From NCBI RefSeq assembly GCF_013282215.1, contig NZ_CP048103.1, forward strand, positions 3,348,001 through 3,412,000: DNA of 64,000 nucleotides. Reading direction: 5' to 3'. The position numbers and the translations under genes were made by a program. Source of the stretch: Kroppenstedtia eburnea (GTDB lineage Bacteria; Bacillota; Bacilli; Thermoactinomycetales; DSM-45169). Positions 44,809-54,035 of this stretch are shown here, one piece after another (the first letter of the stretch is position 1; each line of letters opens with the position of its first letter). The notes under the pieces were generated by a model. The model searched no databases. It was not told the DNA's origin and saw nothing but the letters and a program-made list of their open reading frames with translations.

Positions 44809-45360
44809 CTATTCAGGTTCGATCAACCCGTAACGCCCATCTTTTCGTTTATAGACCACATTCACCTGATCCGTGACGGCATTGGAGAAGACATAGAAGT
44901 TGTGTCCCAGCAGATCCATCTGCAGAATCGCCTCCTCCGCATCCATCGGTTTCAGATTGAACCGTTTGGTGCGAACGACTTCAAATTCGCCGCCATCGTC
45001 AGACCGGTCCATTTCCAGCTCAGGGGTGATTCCGTTATCCAGGTTGCGGATCGTTCCATCCTGGCGGAACTTCCGATTCACCTTCGTCTTATATTTCCGA
45101 ATCTGGCGCTCCAGCTTTTCCACGACCTTGTCGATGGAGGCGTACATGTTCTCCGACGCCTCTTCGGCACGTACCAGCAAACCGGGGAAGGGAACCGTCA
45201 CCTCCACCTTGTGCTCGTCGCGGAACACCCCCAGGGATACATTGGCCTCTGTCGCCGCCGTGGAGTCAAAATACTTCTCCAATCGTCCCAGCTTCTTCAC
45301 CACGTAATCCCTGAGCGCTGCAGTCACTTCAATGTTGTTCCCACGAACGTTGTACTTCAT
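44809..45360 (-). CDS. hpf: Long-form ribosome hibernation promoting factor
   Basis: 183 residues. The N-terminal HPF/YfiA domain (MKYNVRGNNIEVTAALRDYV, SLGVFRDEHKVEVTVP) binds the 30S decoding site. A linker leads to the C-terminal dimerisation domain (VVRTKRFNLKPMDAEEAILQMDLLGHNFYVFSNA), which makes 100S ribosomes in Gram-positives. The start at 45360 has AAAGGGGG; frame continuing upstream is not native. It precedes secA, as in B. subtilis. Confidence 0.95.
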   Translation of the reverse strand: MKYNVRGNNIEVTAALRDYVVKKLGRLEKYFDSTAATEANVSLGVFRDEHKVEVTVPFPGLLVRAEEASENMYASIDKVVEKLERQIRKYKTKVNRKFRQDGTIRNLDNGITPELEMDRSDDGGEFEVVRTKRFNLKPMDAEEAILQMDLLGHNFYVFSNAVTDQVNVVYKRKDGRYGLIEPE

Positions 45361-45462
45361 CAAGCGAATCCCCCTTTCGCTTTCTACTGTATTTATTCCC
45401 GTTTGCGACCCGAATTCCTCCTCTTTTTTTGCAATTTCTTGTCGAAAAAGCTCCATATACGT

Positions 45463-45494
45463 AAAAACCCTCCCGAACTTGCGTCCGGGAGGGG
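45463..45494 (-). terminator. Terminator after the cold-shock gene
   Basis: CCCTCCCGGACGCAAGTTCGGGAGGG forms a strong hairpin followed by TTTTTACG on the minus strand. Confidence 0.88.
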
Positions 45495-45511
45495 TCGAAT
45501 CCAAAGTTGGG

Positions 45512-45709
45512 TTAAGCCTTGATTACATTTGCAGCCTGCGGTCCACGCGGCCCTTCCACAATTTCAAACTCAACGGTTTGACCTTCGTCCAAGGTTTTAA
45601 ATCCTTCTTCCTGGATGGCGGAATAGTGGACGAAAACGTCGTCTCCACCTTCGCGCTCGATAAACCCGTAACCCTTTTCCGCGTTGAACCACTTGACTTT
45701 GCCTTGCAT
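45512..45709 (-). CDS. Cold-shock protein (CspA/CspB family)
   Basis: A 65-residue single OB-fold RNA chaperone: [20 protein letters not shown] includes RNP1 (KGYGFIE), and DVFVHYSAI is RNP2. It ends [14 protein letters not shown], standard for Bacillales Csp. Single-gene unit with its own promoter and terminator and a leader of roughly 50-60 nt. Confidence 0.96.
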   Translation of the reverse strand: MQGKVKWFNAEKGYGFIEREGGDDVFVHYSAIQEEGFKTLDEGQTVEFEIVEGPRGPQAANVIKA

Positions 45710-45770
45710 ATTAACAATCCCTTCATTAGTTAATCCACATGAAATACCGAAGGGTCTTCCATGCAGATCA

Positions 45771-45800
45771 ACTATATCACTTCATTTTATCCAAAGTCAA
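45771..45800 (-). promoter_or_regulatory. Promoter of the cold-shock gene
   Basis: TTGACT (45800-45795) and TATAGT (45776-45771) are 18 nt apart on the minus strand. Confidence 0.75.
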
Positions 45801-45849
45801 GGAAATTCCGGTGTAACCGGGGAGAAAAAGGTTTTGACACTCCACACGC

Positions 45850-46213
45850 CTTAAGGCGTTGAATTCTTGGGTAATCTCCGGCAACCCGGAGAAATGGACC
45901 AAGCGATCCCCGTGTGTCCCACGGTTAAAAAACGGAGTTTAGTTGCCATGTCTCAGGCTGGAATGATCGCTTGGTTTTCGCATTTCATCCCAGCCATGAA
46001 GGTACGCATCGCATTTTACATGCAAGACGATTGGCTTGCACAACCCCATATGCTATCCACTTTTCAAAGAGCAACTAAGCTGAGTGTAACAACAGAACGC
46101 ATGTTTGTAAATGACTTTTCAGAATTTGTCGTTCTAAGTATCCACACAAGGGGGACACCGAACGACGCTCGCTTTCATCCCAACCCTAAAGGGCTGGGTT
46201 TTCTCGCTCGCCT
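45850..46213 (+). mobile_element. Degenerate IS200/IS605-like right-end remnant
   Basis: The segment ends with a hairpin CCCAACCC-TAAA-GGGCTGGG inside CGCTTTCATCCCAACCC...TTTTCTCGCTCGCC, the kind of subterminal hairpin seen at right ends of IS200/IS605 elements. A similar block (CGCATTTCATCCCAGCC) occurs near 45985. An open frame on the plus strand does not resemble TnpA or TnpB, so only the non-coding tail would remain. Identification rests on the hairpin style. Confidence 0.35.
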
Positions 46214-46945
46214 TTATAACACTTTGCTCAGAAATTCCCGGGTCCGCTCTTCCTTCGGATGATTGAACAGTTCCTTCGGCTCGCCCTCCTCCACTATTTC
46301 CCCCCCATCCAGAAACAAAACCCGATCACTGACCTCCCGGGCAAATCCCATCTCGTGGGTCACCACGACCATGGTCGTCCCCTCTGTGGCCAGTTGCTTC
46401 ATCACAGCCAGCACTTCACCGATCATCTCGGGATCCAATGCTGAGGTGGGTTCGTCAAACAACATCACTTTGGGATCCATCGCCAATGCCCGGGCGATCG
46501 CCACCCGCTGCATCTGACCTCCGGAGAGCTGTTCGGGCCAGACGCGGGCTTTCTCCTCCAGCCCCACCTTTCGCAACAGATCCCGGGCTTTGGCCTCGGC
46601 TTTCTCCCGGCTCCATCCCCTCACTTTCATCGGTGCCAAGCTGATATTGTCAATCACCCGCTTGTGAGGAAACAGATTGAACTGTTGAAACACCATTCCC
46701 AACTCCGTCCGGATTTTGTCCATGTCGATCTTCGGATCGGTCAAGTCATGCCCGTCAACCACCACACGTCCCGCAGTGACGGACTCCAACAGGTTCATGC
46801 ACCGCAGGAGTGTGCTCTTCCCCGAACCGCTGGGACCGATGACACAAACCACCTCCCGCTCCCGAATGGTGAGGTGGATGCCTTTCAAAACTTCCGTCGT
46901 GCCGAAACTCTTCACCAGCCCCTCGATCTTGATGATTTCGGCCAT
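46214..46945 (-). CDS. Polar amino-acid ABC transporter ATPase (GlnQ-like)
   Basis: A 243-residue ATPase: Walker [32 protein letters not shown] typical of amino-acid importers, signature [13 protein letters not shown], Walker [16 protein letters not shown] and [12 protein letters not shown]. The start [15 protein letters not shown] overlaps the permease stop by one base (TGATG). Works with the permease at 46945-47625 and the binding protein at 48121-48882. Confidence 0.93.
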   Translation of the reverse strand: MAEIIKIEGLVKSFGTTEVLKGIHLTIREREVVCVIGPSGSGKSTLLRCMNLLESVTAGRVVVDGHDLTDPKIDMDKIRTELGMVFQQFNLFPHKRVIDNISLAPMKVRGWSREKAEAKARDLLRKVGLEEKARVWPEQLSGGQMQRVAIARALAMDPKVMLFDEPTSALDPEMIGEVLAVMKQLATEGTTMVVVTHEMGFAREVSDRVLFLDGGEIVEEGEPKELFNHPKEERTREFLSKVL

Positions 46946-47625
46946 CACCTTTCCTCTCCTTCCGTGCGGTACCTTTTCTCCAATCGGAACACCATCCGGG
47001 ACAACAGGTAAGTGAGTATGAAGTACATCATCCCTGCGGTGATATACGGTGTCCATCGCACCCAGGTGTTCTTCGCCGTGGTCATGGCCGCATAAGTGAG
47101 ATCATGAACCGCAATCATCGATACCAGGGAGGAATCCTTCAGCAGGGCGATAAACTCGTTACCCAAAGGAGGCAACATCCGTTTGAAGGCCTGGGGGAGA
47201 ATGACGTGGCGCATTGCCTGGCTCCGGGACATGCCCAGGGAACGGGCCGCCTCCATCTGGCCCTTGTCGATGGATTGGATGCCGCCACGAAAGATCTCCG
47301 CTATATAGGCACCGGCATTGAGGGAGAGAGCGACGAAACCGGAAAACATGGCACTCGGGATCTCCGCCCCGAGTAAGTCCTCCCAGATCGTCGGAATCAC
47401 TGCCAGGTGGATGAAGAACACCTGGAGAAGAAGTGGAGTTCCCCGGAATATATCCACATACACCTTGGCCGGAATCCGAAGCCAAAATACACCGGACAAC
47501 CGCATCAAACCCAAGGTCAATCCAATCACCGAACCTACTGAAACCCCGACCAGGGTCAATAAAAAAGTAATCCAGAGTCCGGTGATAAAATAGTCCCTAT
47601 ATTCAATAACAACGGACCAATCCAT
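46945..47625 (-). CDS. Polar amino-acid ABC transporter permease
   Basis: A 226-residue HisM/GlnP-type permease with about five helices. The start [21 protein letters not shown] and the EAA loop [34 protein letters not shown] are typical. AAAAGGGG precedes the ATG at 47625. The gene begins ~500 bp after its binding-protein partner because mobile elements K and M1 and a terminator lie between them. Confidence 0.93.
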   Translation of the reverse strand: MDWSVVIEYRDYFITGLWITFLLTLVGVSVGSVIGLTLGLMRLSGVFWLRIPAKVYVDIFRGTPLLLQVFFIHLAVIPTIWEDLLGAEIPSAMFSGFVALSLNAGAYIAEIFRGGIQSIDKGQMEAARSLGMSRSQAMRHVILPQAFKRMLPPLGNEFIALLKDSSLVSMIAVHDLTYAAMTTAKNTWVRWTPYITAGMMYFILTYLLSRMVFRLEKRYRTEGEER

Positions 47626-47763
47626 GGAAACACCCCTTTTCCGGCAAAGCAACAACATTTTATGTGATGAAATAATACCAAAGACTTATACACAGAGTTA
47701 TCCACATTATCCACAAGGTTTTCTACCTTTGCTGAATTCCTCACAACAGTGTCAGCCGACTGA
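47626..47763. other. Upstream region of the permease gene
   Basis: No gene. A likely promoter region for permease-ATPase, because a terminator ends the binding-protein transcript upstream. TTATACACAGAGTTATCCACA is present but no clean pair of hexamers was identified. Confidence 0.3.
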
Positions 47764-47767
47764 CTAG

Positions 47768-47919
47768 TGCCCCTTCAGGAAACTTTGATCTTGTTTTTCA
47801 GCATGGCGGGGGCAGGACGGTGAGGCGGCTCCGATCTCTTGCAAAGAGCGCAAAGGCTCTTCGCCTCCTCACCGTCCTCGCCTTCTGTGATTTTCCACAC
47901 AATCTTCTCTGAAGGGGCA
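47768..47919. mobile_element. K-type miniature element (152 bp, CTAG duplication)
   Basis: Ends TGCCCCTTCAG and CTGAAGGGGCA are perfect inverted repeats, each flanked by CTAG (47764-47767, 47920-47923). Inside, AGGACGGTGAGG (47814-47825) and CCTCACCGTCCT (47867-47878) form a long hairpin. The right part (CTGTGATTTTCCACAC) recurs at 16053-16068 beside argF. No coding capacity. Confidence 0.85.
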
Positions 47920-47923
47920 CTAG

Positions 47924-48042
47924 AAGCATTGTGATTTAGTGCGTTTGAAGGCGGTCGGGATTGGGTTTCACATTTCGTTCCGTTGTTCTGACGATCCAAA
48001 GTCACTCCATGTGAAACCCAACCCTCCCTCTGTTACAACGTC
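47924..48042 (+). mobile_element. M1-type short element, abutting K
   Basis: Left end AAGCATTGTGA shares the CTAG of the K element; right end TTACAACGTCT is decayed. Arms ATTGGGTTTCACAT (47960-47973) and ATGTGAAACCCAAC (48009-48022). No tandem units. Confidence 0.7.
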
Positions 48043-48084
48043 TCACATTCCACGGAAAATTGAATGGACCTGCCACCCCTAGCT

Positions 48085-48111
48085 TAAAAAAGAGGGTGAC
48101 CTTCACCCTCA
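48085..48111 (-). terminator. Terminator after the amino-acid-binding protein gene
   Basis: GAGGGTGA / TCACCCTC hairpin followed by T6 on the minus strand. Confidence 0.85.
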
Positions 48112-48120
48112 AAAAGGACT

Positions 48121-48882
48121 TCATTTACCGAAATATTTGCTATGGATTTGATCGTAGGTGCCGTCTTCCTTGATTTTTTTCAAACCGGAATTGATTTTGT
48201 CCAGCAGTTCTGTGTTTCCCTTTTTCACCACAATCCCGTAATGTTCCGCCTCAAAGGAAGGGTCTTCAATCACTTTGAACTTTCGGTCATCCAGTTGTTT
48301 CATGAAGAATCTGACCACCCCGTTGTCGGCAACCACACCGTCCACCCGGCCGTTGACCAGATCTTCGATCGCCGCCGGGGTGTCATCGTATCCCCGGATC
48401 CCGCTGTAAGTCTTTCCAAAAGCTTTTTTGGTCACTTCCTCCCCCGTGGTCCCCGACTGGACGCCGATCTGTTTCCCCTTCAAATCTTTCAGGGTTTTCA
48501 CCTTCGAATTGACCGGGACCAGGAGAAGTTGTTTGGCTTCAAAGTAAGGATCGGAAAAATCATAGCTCTTGAGACGATCTTCCGTAATGGTCATGGCGGA
48601 AATTCCTGCATCTATTTTCCCCCGTTTGACCGCCTCAAAGAGCGGATCCCAACCTGTATGTTTGACGGAGACTTTCATTCCTTCAGCCTTGGCCACCGCT
48701 GAGATGATCTCAATGTCGAAGCCGGTGATTTCACCATTTCCTTCCTGCTTCTCAAAAGGGGGATACTGGGCATCCGTTCCCACTCTCAACTCCGTGGCGG
48801 TACCCGCCGATTTACCTCCACCGCACGCTGCCGCCAGCAGGGCAAACACCAGAATCATGGACAGGAAAAATCCTCTTTTCAA
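48121..48882 (-). CDS. Polar amino-acid ABC transporter substrate-binding lipoprotein
   Basis: An SBP_bac_3 protein of 253 residues, lipidated at the Cys of ALLAAACGGG. Motifs are RVGTDAQYPPFEKQ, GFDIEIISAVAKAEG, DAGISAMTITEDRLKSYDFSDPY and TKIGVQSGTTG-like GKQIGVQSGTTGEE. I chose the TTG at 48882: it has AAAGGAG eight nt upstream and gives a standard signal peptide, whereas the longer open frame adds ~55 odd residues. It is upstream of, but transcriptionally separated from, the permease and ATPase. Confidence 0.92.
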   Translation of the reverse strand: MKRGFFLSMILVFALLAAACGGGKSAGTATELRVGTDAQYPPFEKQEGNGEITGFDIEIISAVAKAEGMKVSVKHTGWDPLFEAVKRGKIDAGISAMTITEDRLKSYDFSDPYFEAKQLLLVPVNSKVKTLKDLKGKQIGVQSGTTGEEVTKKAFGKTYSGIRGYDDTPAAIEDLVNGRVDGVVADNGVVRFFMKQLDDRKFKVIEDPSFEAEHYGIVVKKGNTELLDKINSGLKKIKEDGTYDQIHSKYFGK

Positions 48883-49047
48883 CTGTTCTGCTCCTTTCAG
48901 CTTCCTGCGCCGCAGATTTGTTATTATTGCGAATATATATGCGCCTTGATTCCATTCGATATTCCCTTTCACCCCCACTTTCCCAAACAGTCTGTAAATA
49001 AAAGCTACTATTCGTCCTTTAACGGAGATTTTCCTGCCGGGGTCCAA

Positions 49048-49077
49048 TAAAAAAAGCCTCCGGTTTTTTCCGGAGGG
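49048..49077 (-). terminator. Terminator after hup
   Basis: CCTCCGG-AAAAAA-CCGGAGG hairpin followed by CTTTTTTT on the minus strand. Confidence 0.85.
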
Positions 49078-49089
49078 GGCCGGTCGTCT

Positions 49090-49362
49090 TCAATTGACAG
49101 CTTCCTTCAGTTGTTTACCGGGTTTGAAAGCGGGGACTTTGCTCGCACCGATTTCGATCGGCTCCCCGGTCTGGGGATTGCGTCCGGTCCGGGCCGCCCG
49201 CTCCCGCACTTCAAAATTTCCGAAACCGATCAGGGAAACCTTTTCCCCGTTTCGCAATGCTTCGGCAATGGAATCGAGAACCGCTTCCACCAGGTGCGCG
49301 GACTCCTTTTTGGTTTTTCCGGTGGACTCGGCCACCCGCTCAATCAATTCAGTCTTGTTCAT
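49090..49362 (-). CDS. hup: HU-family DNA-binding protein
   Basis: The 90-residue nucleoid protein [22 protein letters not shown], the [20 protein letters not shown] dimer core with the DNA-arm sequence [12 protein letters not shown], and the C-terminal [28 protein letters not shown] precedes the ATG. Monocistronic with its own terminator. Confidence 0.96.
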   Translation of the reverse strand: MNKTELIERVAESTGKTKKESAHLVEAVLDSIAEALRNGEKVSLIGFGNFEVRERAARTGRNPQTGEPIEIGASKVPAFKPGKQLKEAVN

Positions 49363-49579
49363 AGGTCACACTCCTTTTCAGTTGAAACCTCTTCAACCTT
49401 CCCTCTCCGGAGGCGGATCATTTAAAGGGCAAATCTCTCTCCTCCCAATCCGTCAGGAAGGTTCAATAGAGCTCTATTCCCCTTTGTTACCCAACTTTCA
49501 CCGTTCTATACCCTTTCCCCATATGAATCTCACATTTTCAGGTGTCAGAAAAGCGCACCACGGTCAAACTTGTTCCGAT

Positions 49580-50290
49580 TCACCGGGCCCAGGTCAGGGA
49601 ACAAACCTGTTTTGCACCTGCCGCCTTCAGGGTTTTGGCGCACTCTGCCAATGTGGAGCCGGTGGTATAGACATCATCCACCACCAGCCATTTCTTGTCC
49701 ATGGCTGTTCCGGCGGAACGAGGGTTCAAGCGGAAAGCCCCGGAGAGGGCGCTCATCCGCTCCCGGCGGCTGCGGCGGCTCTGGGGAGGGGTGGGACGGA
49801 TTCTTTCCAAAACGGATCCCAGCGGAAGATTCAGACGGCGGGCCACTTCCCGGGCCAGAAGTTCCGACTGGTTGAATCCCCGTTGTTGCATCCTGTCGGG
49901 ATGGAGGGGAACATAAGTGACCACCTCCGGCCGGATCCCGGCTGCAAAGAGGGCTTCCGCCATCATCTCTCCCAGTGGTTCAGCCAGCACTTCCCGTCCC
50001 CGATACTTGAACAGACGCATCAATTCCTTGGGAAATGAAGTATAGCGGAGCACACCCACGTTTCGTTCCAGGTCCCGGGACCGATGACGGAGACAATCGC
50101 CGCAGAGGGAAGGGACGGGCCAGCTCCGTCCGCACAGGGGGCAACAAGGCGGCCGGATCTGATGGAGTCCGGCTTTACAGGAGGAACAGAGACGATCCCA
50201 GATTCCGGCCCAGACAGCAGCGGAGTGAACGGACCCGCACAGGGGACAAAGTCCGGGAGCGGCAATCCACTTTTCCCACCATCTCCTCAT
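49580..50290 (-). CDS. comFC: ComFC-like phosphoribosyltransferase-family competence protein
   Basis: 236 residues. N-terminal zinc-ribbon cysteines (CPLCGSVHS, CSSCKAG, CPLCGRSW, LCGDC), then a phosphoribosyltransferase-type domain with YVPLHPDRMQQRGFNQSELLA and the PRPP loop VVDDVYTTGSTLAEC. Required for DNA uptake in B. subtilis. The ATG at 50290 overlaps the comFA stop (ATGA). Confidence 0.92.
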   Translation of the reverse strand: MRRWWEKWIAAPGLCPLCGSVHSAAVWAGIWDRLCSSCKAGLHQIRPPCCPLCGRSWPVPSLCGDCLRHRSRDLERNVGVLRYTSFPKELMRLFKYRGREVLAEPLGEMMAEALFAAGIRPEVVTYVPLHPDRMQQRGFNQSELLAREVARRLNLPLGSVLERIRPTPPQSRRSRRERMSALSGAFRLNPRSAGTAMDKKWLVVDDVYTTGSTLAECAKTLKAAGAKQVCSLTWAR

Positions 50291-51951
50291 GACCCGGGTG
50301 CTCCCCTCTCCACCGACAGGTAACCCCACTCCCCAGCATATCGGTTCAGACTCCGAATCTCCCGGATCGCACCCGTCTGGGCCTCTGTCCACACCGTGGA
50401 CAGAAACCACACCTCCCCCCGGGGCGAGGCGGGGTCCCTTCCCACACGCCCTGCCACCTGGATCAAGGTGGCACGGTCGAACACCGGGTGATCCGCCCCC
50501 ACCACCAACACATGACAACGGGGTACTGTCACTCCCCGTTCCAAAATGGTGGTGGTCACCAGAATCTGAAGTTCTCCCGCCATAAAGTCCTGGATCGTAT
50601 CCCGCCGTTGTTCATGTCTGCCCGTGGCCAACCCGATAGCCGGTTTCAACCCCGGCATGCGATCAACCACCCAGTCCAAAACCAGATTTGTATCGGCAAT
50701 CCGCGGAACAAACAGAAAGGCCTGTCCCTTCTCCGCTGACACCCCCTTCAGAAAAGACTCCAGCCGCGGGATGGAAGCCCCCCGTTCCAATTTCCGCCAC
50801 AGGCCCCATATCCGGAATCCTTTGGGAACAGGGAGTGGCTGGCCGTGAAACCGGGCCGGAACCGTCACTGAAGCCATTTTTCCCCGCCGCGCCCGTCTCT
50901 TCCAGCTCGACGGCGGCGTGGCCGTCAGATAAACCTGTTGACCGCCGTCGATCAAGCTTCGACGGATCCCGTTGAGCCAGCGGGGATCTTCCTGCAAAGG
51001 AAAAGCATCCGCCTCATCCACCACCGCCAATCTGAACCGGCGGTAATAGCGAAGGGTCTGCTGAACCGTCGCCACTGTCAGGCGCCGATTCTCCCGGATC
51101 TCCCCCGTCTCCCCGTGAACCTCTGCCACTTCCGTTCCGGGAAAGGCCCGTCGCATCCGCTGCGCCACTCCGGTGACCACCTCCCGGCGGGGAGAGGCCC
51201 ACAACACCCGCCCGCCCTGCTCCAGAACCTGCCGGATGGCCGGAAACATCATCTCCGTCTTGCCGGAACCGGTGACGGCCCACACCAGCAGCTTTTCCTC
51301 TTTCCTTTCCAACCAATGGAGACACTTTGCCGCGGCGTCCTGTTGGGCCAAAGACAAAACGGGCAACCTCAGTTCCACCTTTTGCTCTCCGGACCGACTT
51401 CCCGAAGGTTCCACCAGCACCAGAGGCATGCAAGCCCGGTTCCTTCCCAGAATGACACAGCGGTCACACCAGGCGCATTCTCCTCCACAGCGGGCACAGG
51501 GGCCGGTAAGGATCCGGTCGGCACCTGCCCCGCAACGATTGCACCTGCGGCGGAGGGCCGCACCTGTCGCCTCGACCCCGGGGAGGAGGGTCGCCCGACC
51601 CGTAAGGACCAACCATTGCACCCCCTGTCGGAGACTCTCCTCCTCATCATCCGACTCTCCACCTCCCAACTCATCCCAGATGAGGACCCTTCCCTCCAGT
51701 CGCCGGTGCAAGGAGTGGGCCACCCTTTCCCATTGTTTGACACCCTCTCCCCCTTCTCCGGCCAAACAAGGTGGGATTCCCCCGCTCACCCGGCGGAAGG
51801 CTTGTCCAAATGAGGGAAAGGATTGGACAGGTCCGATCTCTTCTCCGCAACTCTTCCAAAAAGCGCGATCCACCTCGGGAGCGAGGGTAACCCGTGTGCC
51901 CCCCCGAACCCGGTAGATGGCAAACTCCACAGATCTTCCCCACCTTTCCAT
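50287..51951 (-). CDS. comFA: ComFA-like DEAD-box DNA translocase for competence
   Basis: A superfamily-2 helicase that helps pull single-stranded DNA into competent cells. A four-Cys zinc cluster region (CNRCGAGADR..CARCGGECAWCDRC) precedes the helicase core: Walker A AVTGSGKTEMMF, DEAD in LAVVDEADAFP, SAT-like YLTATPP, and motif VI QVAGRVGRDP. The ATG at 51951 (GGAGGGGTTTTGC) is chosen over one 15 codons upstream; this gives 554 residues. Coupled to comFC. The G+C content is high. Confidence 0.92.
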   Translation of the reverse strand: MERWGRSVEFAIYRVRGGTRVTLAPEVDRAFWKSCGEEIGPVQSFPSFGQAFRRVSGGIPPCLAGEGGEGVKQWERVAHSLHRRLEGRVLIWDELGGGESDDEEESLRQGVQWLVLTGRATLLPGVEATGAALRRRCNRCGAGADRILTGPCARCGGECAWCDRCVILGRNRACMPLVLVEPSGSRSGEQKVELRLPVLSLAQQDAAAKCLHWLERKEEKLLVWAVTGSGKTEMMFPAIRQVLEQGGRVLWASPRREVVTGVAQRMRRAFPGTEVAEVHGETGEIRENRRLTVATVQQTLRYYRRFRLAVVDEADAFPLQEDPRWLNGIRRSLIDGGQQVYLTATPPSSWKRRARRGKMASVTVPARFHGQPLPVPKGFRIWGLWRKLERGASIPRLESFLKGVSAEKGQAFLFVPRIADTNLVLDWVVDRMPGLKPAIGLATGRHEQRRDTIQDFMAGELQILVTTTILERGVTVPRCHVLVVGADHPVFDRATLIQVAGRVGRDPASPRGEVWFLSTVWTEAQTGAIREIRSLNRYAGEWGYLSVERGAPGS

Positions 51952-52002
51952 GCAAAACCCCTCCGGCGGGGAGGGGCAGTCCTGCGCGGATGGCACTGCT
52001 GA

Positions 52003-52401
52003 CTACCTGTTTCCGTTATCATTGCGAAGATCGAGAACCAAAGCTGTTCCCCCTCCGGTCGACTCCGGCTCCGTCTCCCGGTCCCATCCGGTGGAGGCTG
52101 CGGTGTACGGCAACACTTCCAAAGAAGGGTATCTTCTTTGCAATCGTTGCAGAATCAGAGGTGTGTCATCGGTGGAACCTGTATCCAGACACAAGATCTC
52201 GGATGGCCTTCCCGCCAATCTCCTGCGTTGACAATACGAACGGATCACCCACTCCACGTTTTTCTGGCTGTTACGGGTCAACAGGACCAGTCGGGGGGGA
52301 TTGCTGTGAAGTCCGGGGAAGCTGAATATTCTTGAAAATTGGTCCGCCGTGATCCGGATGACCGCGAACAGCGCAATTCCAAAGAACAGCCACTGTTCCA
52401 T
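52003..52401 (-). CDS. Small membrane-anchored GT2-like protein
   Basis: 132 residues: an N-terminal helix (MEQWLFFGIALFAVI), then a truncated GT-A-like fold with RLVLLTRNSQKNVEWVIRSY and LCLDTGSTDDTPLILQRL, which resembles the DxGSxDxT nucleotide-sugar motif of family-2 glycosyltransferases. It is too short to contain the acceptor half. Start at 52401 has AAGGGGGAC. Located between metK and comFA. Function uncertain. Confidence 0.65.
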   Translation of the reverse strand: MEQWLFFGIALFAVIRITADQFSRIFSFPGLHSNPPRLVLLTRNSQKNVEWVIRSYCQRRRLAGRPSEILCLDTGSTDDTPLILQRLQRRYPSLEVLPYTAASTGWDRETEPESTGGGTALVLDLRNDNGNR

Positions 52402-52526
52402 TGCTTTTGTCCCCCTTTGCCCCCAATATATGCACAAGGGGTCCGGGGGGTTCAGGAGAAGGGACGAACCCGGCATCCACAGTACCCCCCTTATTTTATC
52501 TTTGTTCCCTTATTTTGTGAACCGGT

Positions 52527-52557
52527 AAAAATAAAAGAACCGCCCGGACAGGCGGTC
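52527..52557 (-). terminator. Terminator after metK
   Basis: ACCGCC-TGTCCG-GGCGGT hairpin followed by TCTTTTATTTTT on the minus strand. Confidence 0.85.
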
Positions 52558-52625
52558 CTGCATGACATTTACAGTTTTTTTCTCTTTCCCCGAACCCTTG
52601 CAACCCGAATCCGGAATCGGAGATC

Positions 52626-53813
52626 TTACAGACCGGCACCAGCCCGAAGGAAATCCGCCTTGTCGGTTTTCTCCCAGGGAAGGTCGAGATCCGAGCGGCC
52701 GAAATGGCCATAGGCCGCCGTCTGCTTGTAAATCGGACGGCGCAGATCCAATTGACGGATGATGCCCGCCGGCCGGAGATCAAAATGCTTCCGCACCAAG
52801 CCGACGAGGGTTTCCTCCTCCACCCGGCCTGTCCCAAAGGTATCGATATGGATGGAGACGGGACGGGCGACACCGATGGCATAGGCCAGCTGAACCTCAC
52901 ATTTATCCGCCAACCCGGCGGCCACGATATTTTTGGCCACATACCGGGCAGCATATGCTCCGGAACGATCCACCTTGGTCGGGTCTTTGCCGGAGAAGGC
53001 CCCTCCTCCGTGACGGGCGTAACCCCCATAGGTATCAACAATGATTTTCCGCCCCGTCAACCCGGCATCCCCCATCGGACCCCCGATGACGAAGCGGCCG
53101 GTGGGATTGATGTAAAAAATGGTCCGGTCGTCCAGCATGTCTGCCGGAATCACCGGGTGGATCACATGCTCCCGGATCTCCTCCTGGATGCGGTCGAGGG
53201 AAACCTCTTCCGAGTGTTGCGTCGAGACGACCACCGTATCGATCCGTACCGGGCGGTCTCCCTCATACTCCACCGTCACCTGTGTCTTGCCGTCGGGACG
53301 GAGATAATCCAAGGTTCCGTCCACCCGCACTTCATGGAGGTGACGGGCCAGGCGGTGGGCCAGCGAGATCGGCATCGGCATCAGTTCCGGTGTCTCATTG
53401 GTGGCAAAACCGAACATCAGTCCCTGGTCTCCGGCACCGATGGCATCGATTTCCTCCTCGGTCATCTGCCCTTCCCGCTTCTCCAGGGCTTCATCCACCC
53501 CGGCGGCGATATCGGGGGACTGCTCATCGATGGAGGTCAACACCCCGCAGGTTTCCGCATCAAATCCATACTTCGCACGTGTGTATCCGATCTCCCGGAT
53601 CGTCTCCCGGACGATCTTGGGAATATCCACATAACAAGTGGTGGAAATCTCTCCGGAAACCAGCACCAGCCCCGTCGTCACAGATGTTTCACAAGCCACA
53701 CGGGCATTGGGGTCCCGGGCCAGAATTTCATCCAATACCGCATCGGAGATCTGGTCACAGATCTTGTCCGGGTGTCCCCCCGTAACCGACTCCGATGTGA
53801 ACAGCGTTCGCAA
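52626..53813 (-). CDS. metK: S-adenosylmethionine synthetase
   Basis: Makes SAM from methionine and ATP. 395 residues starting (M)[20 protein letters not shown], with the signature [10 protein letters not shown] and the P-loop-like [19 protein letters not shown]. The TTG at 53813 is the start: the family N-terminus begins there and GAAGGGGGA is 6 nt upstream. No SAM-box riboswitch is visible in its leader, unlike the methionine transporter at 61 kb. Confidence 0.96.
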   Translation of the reverse strand: MRTLFTSESVTGGHPDKICDQISDAVLDEILARDPNARVACETSVTTGLVLVSGEISTTCYVDIPKIVRETIREIGYTRAKYGFDAETCGVLTSIDEQSPDIAAGVDEALEKREGQMTEEEIDAIGAGDQGLMFGFATNETPELMPMPISLAHRLARHLHEVRVDGTLDYLRPDGKTQVTVEYEGDRPVRIDTVVVSTQHSEEVSLDRIQEEIREHVIHPVIPADMLDDRTIFYINPTGRFVIGGPMGDAGLTGRKIIVDTYGGYARHGGGAFSGKDPTKVDRSGAYAARYVAKNIVAAGLADKCEVQLAYAIGVARPVSIHIDTFGTGRVEEETLVGLVRKHFDLRPAGIIRQLDLRRPIYKQTAAYGHFGRSDLDLPWEKTDKADFLRAGAGL

Positions 53814-54035
53814 GATGATTCCCCCTTCACAGCCAAAGATTGTATCCACAGGAAAAAGCCCGGAGCAGGCCCCCGAAGACCCTCCCACATCCGGCTGCTC
53901 TTCAACGTTGATTACACTGGAAAATTCCATCTCAAGGATACATGAAAAGGGGCCTGATGACAAGCGGATGGCCTGTGGCGACATCTCAAGGCGTACGGGG
54001 AGTATTCGACCCCGCAAACCCAAGGGAGGGCCGAT
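53814..54035 (-). promoter_or_regulatory. metK leader region
   Basis: No gene on the minus strand. A G+C-rich hairpin with GGGCCTGCTCCGGGCTTTTTCC is followed by the metK ribosome site and could act as an attenuator, but the pairing is short. No SAM-I core (GGTGGAGGGA ... GAAGCC) is found. Confidence 0.3.

Noticed and set aside
45867-46262. A 131-codon plus-strand frame
   Set aside because: It contains the IS605-like hairpin near its end, has no ribosome site worth noting and overlaps the transporter ATPase 3' end.
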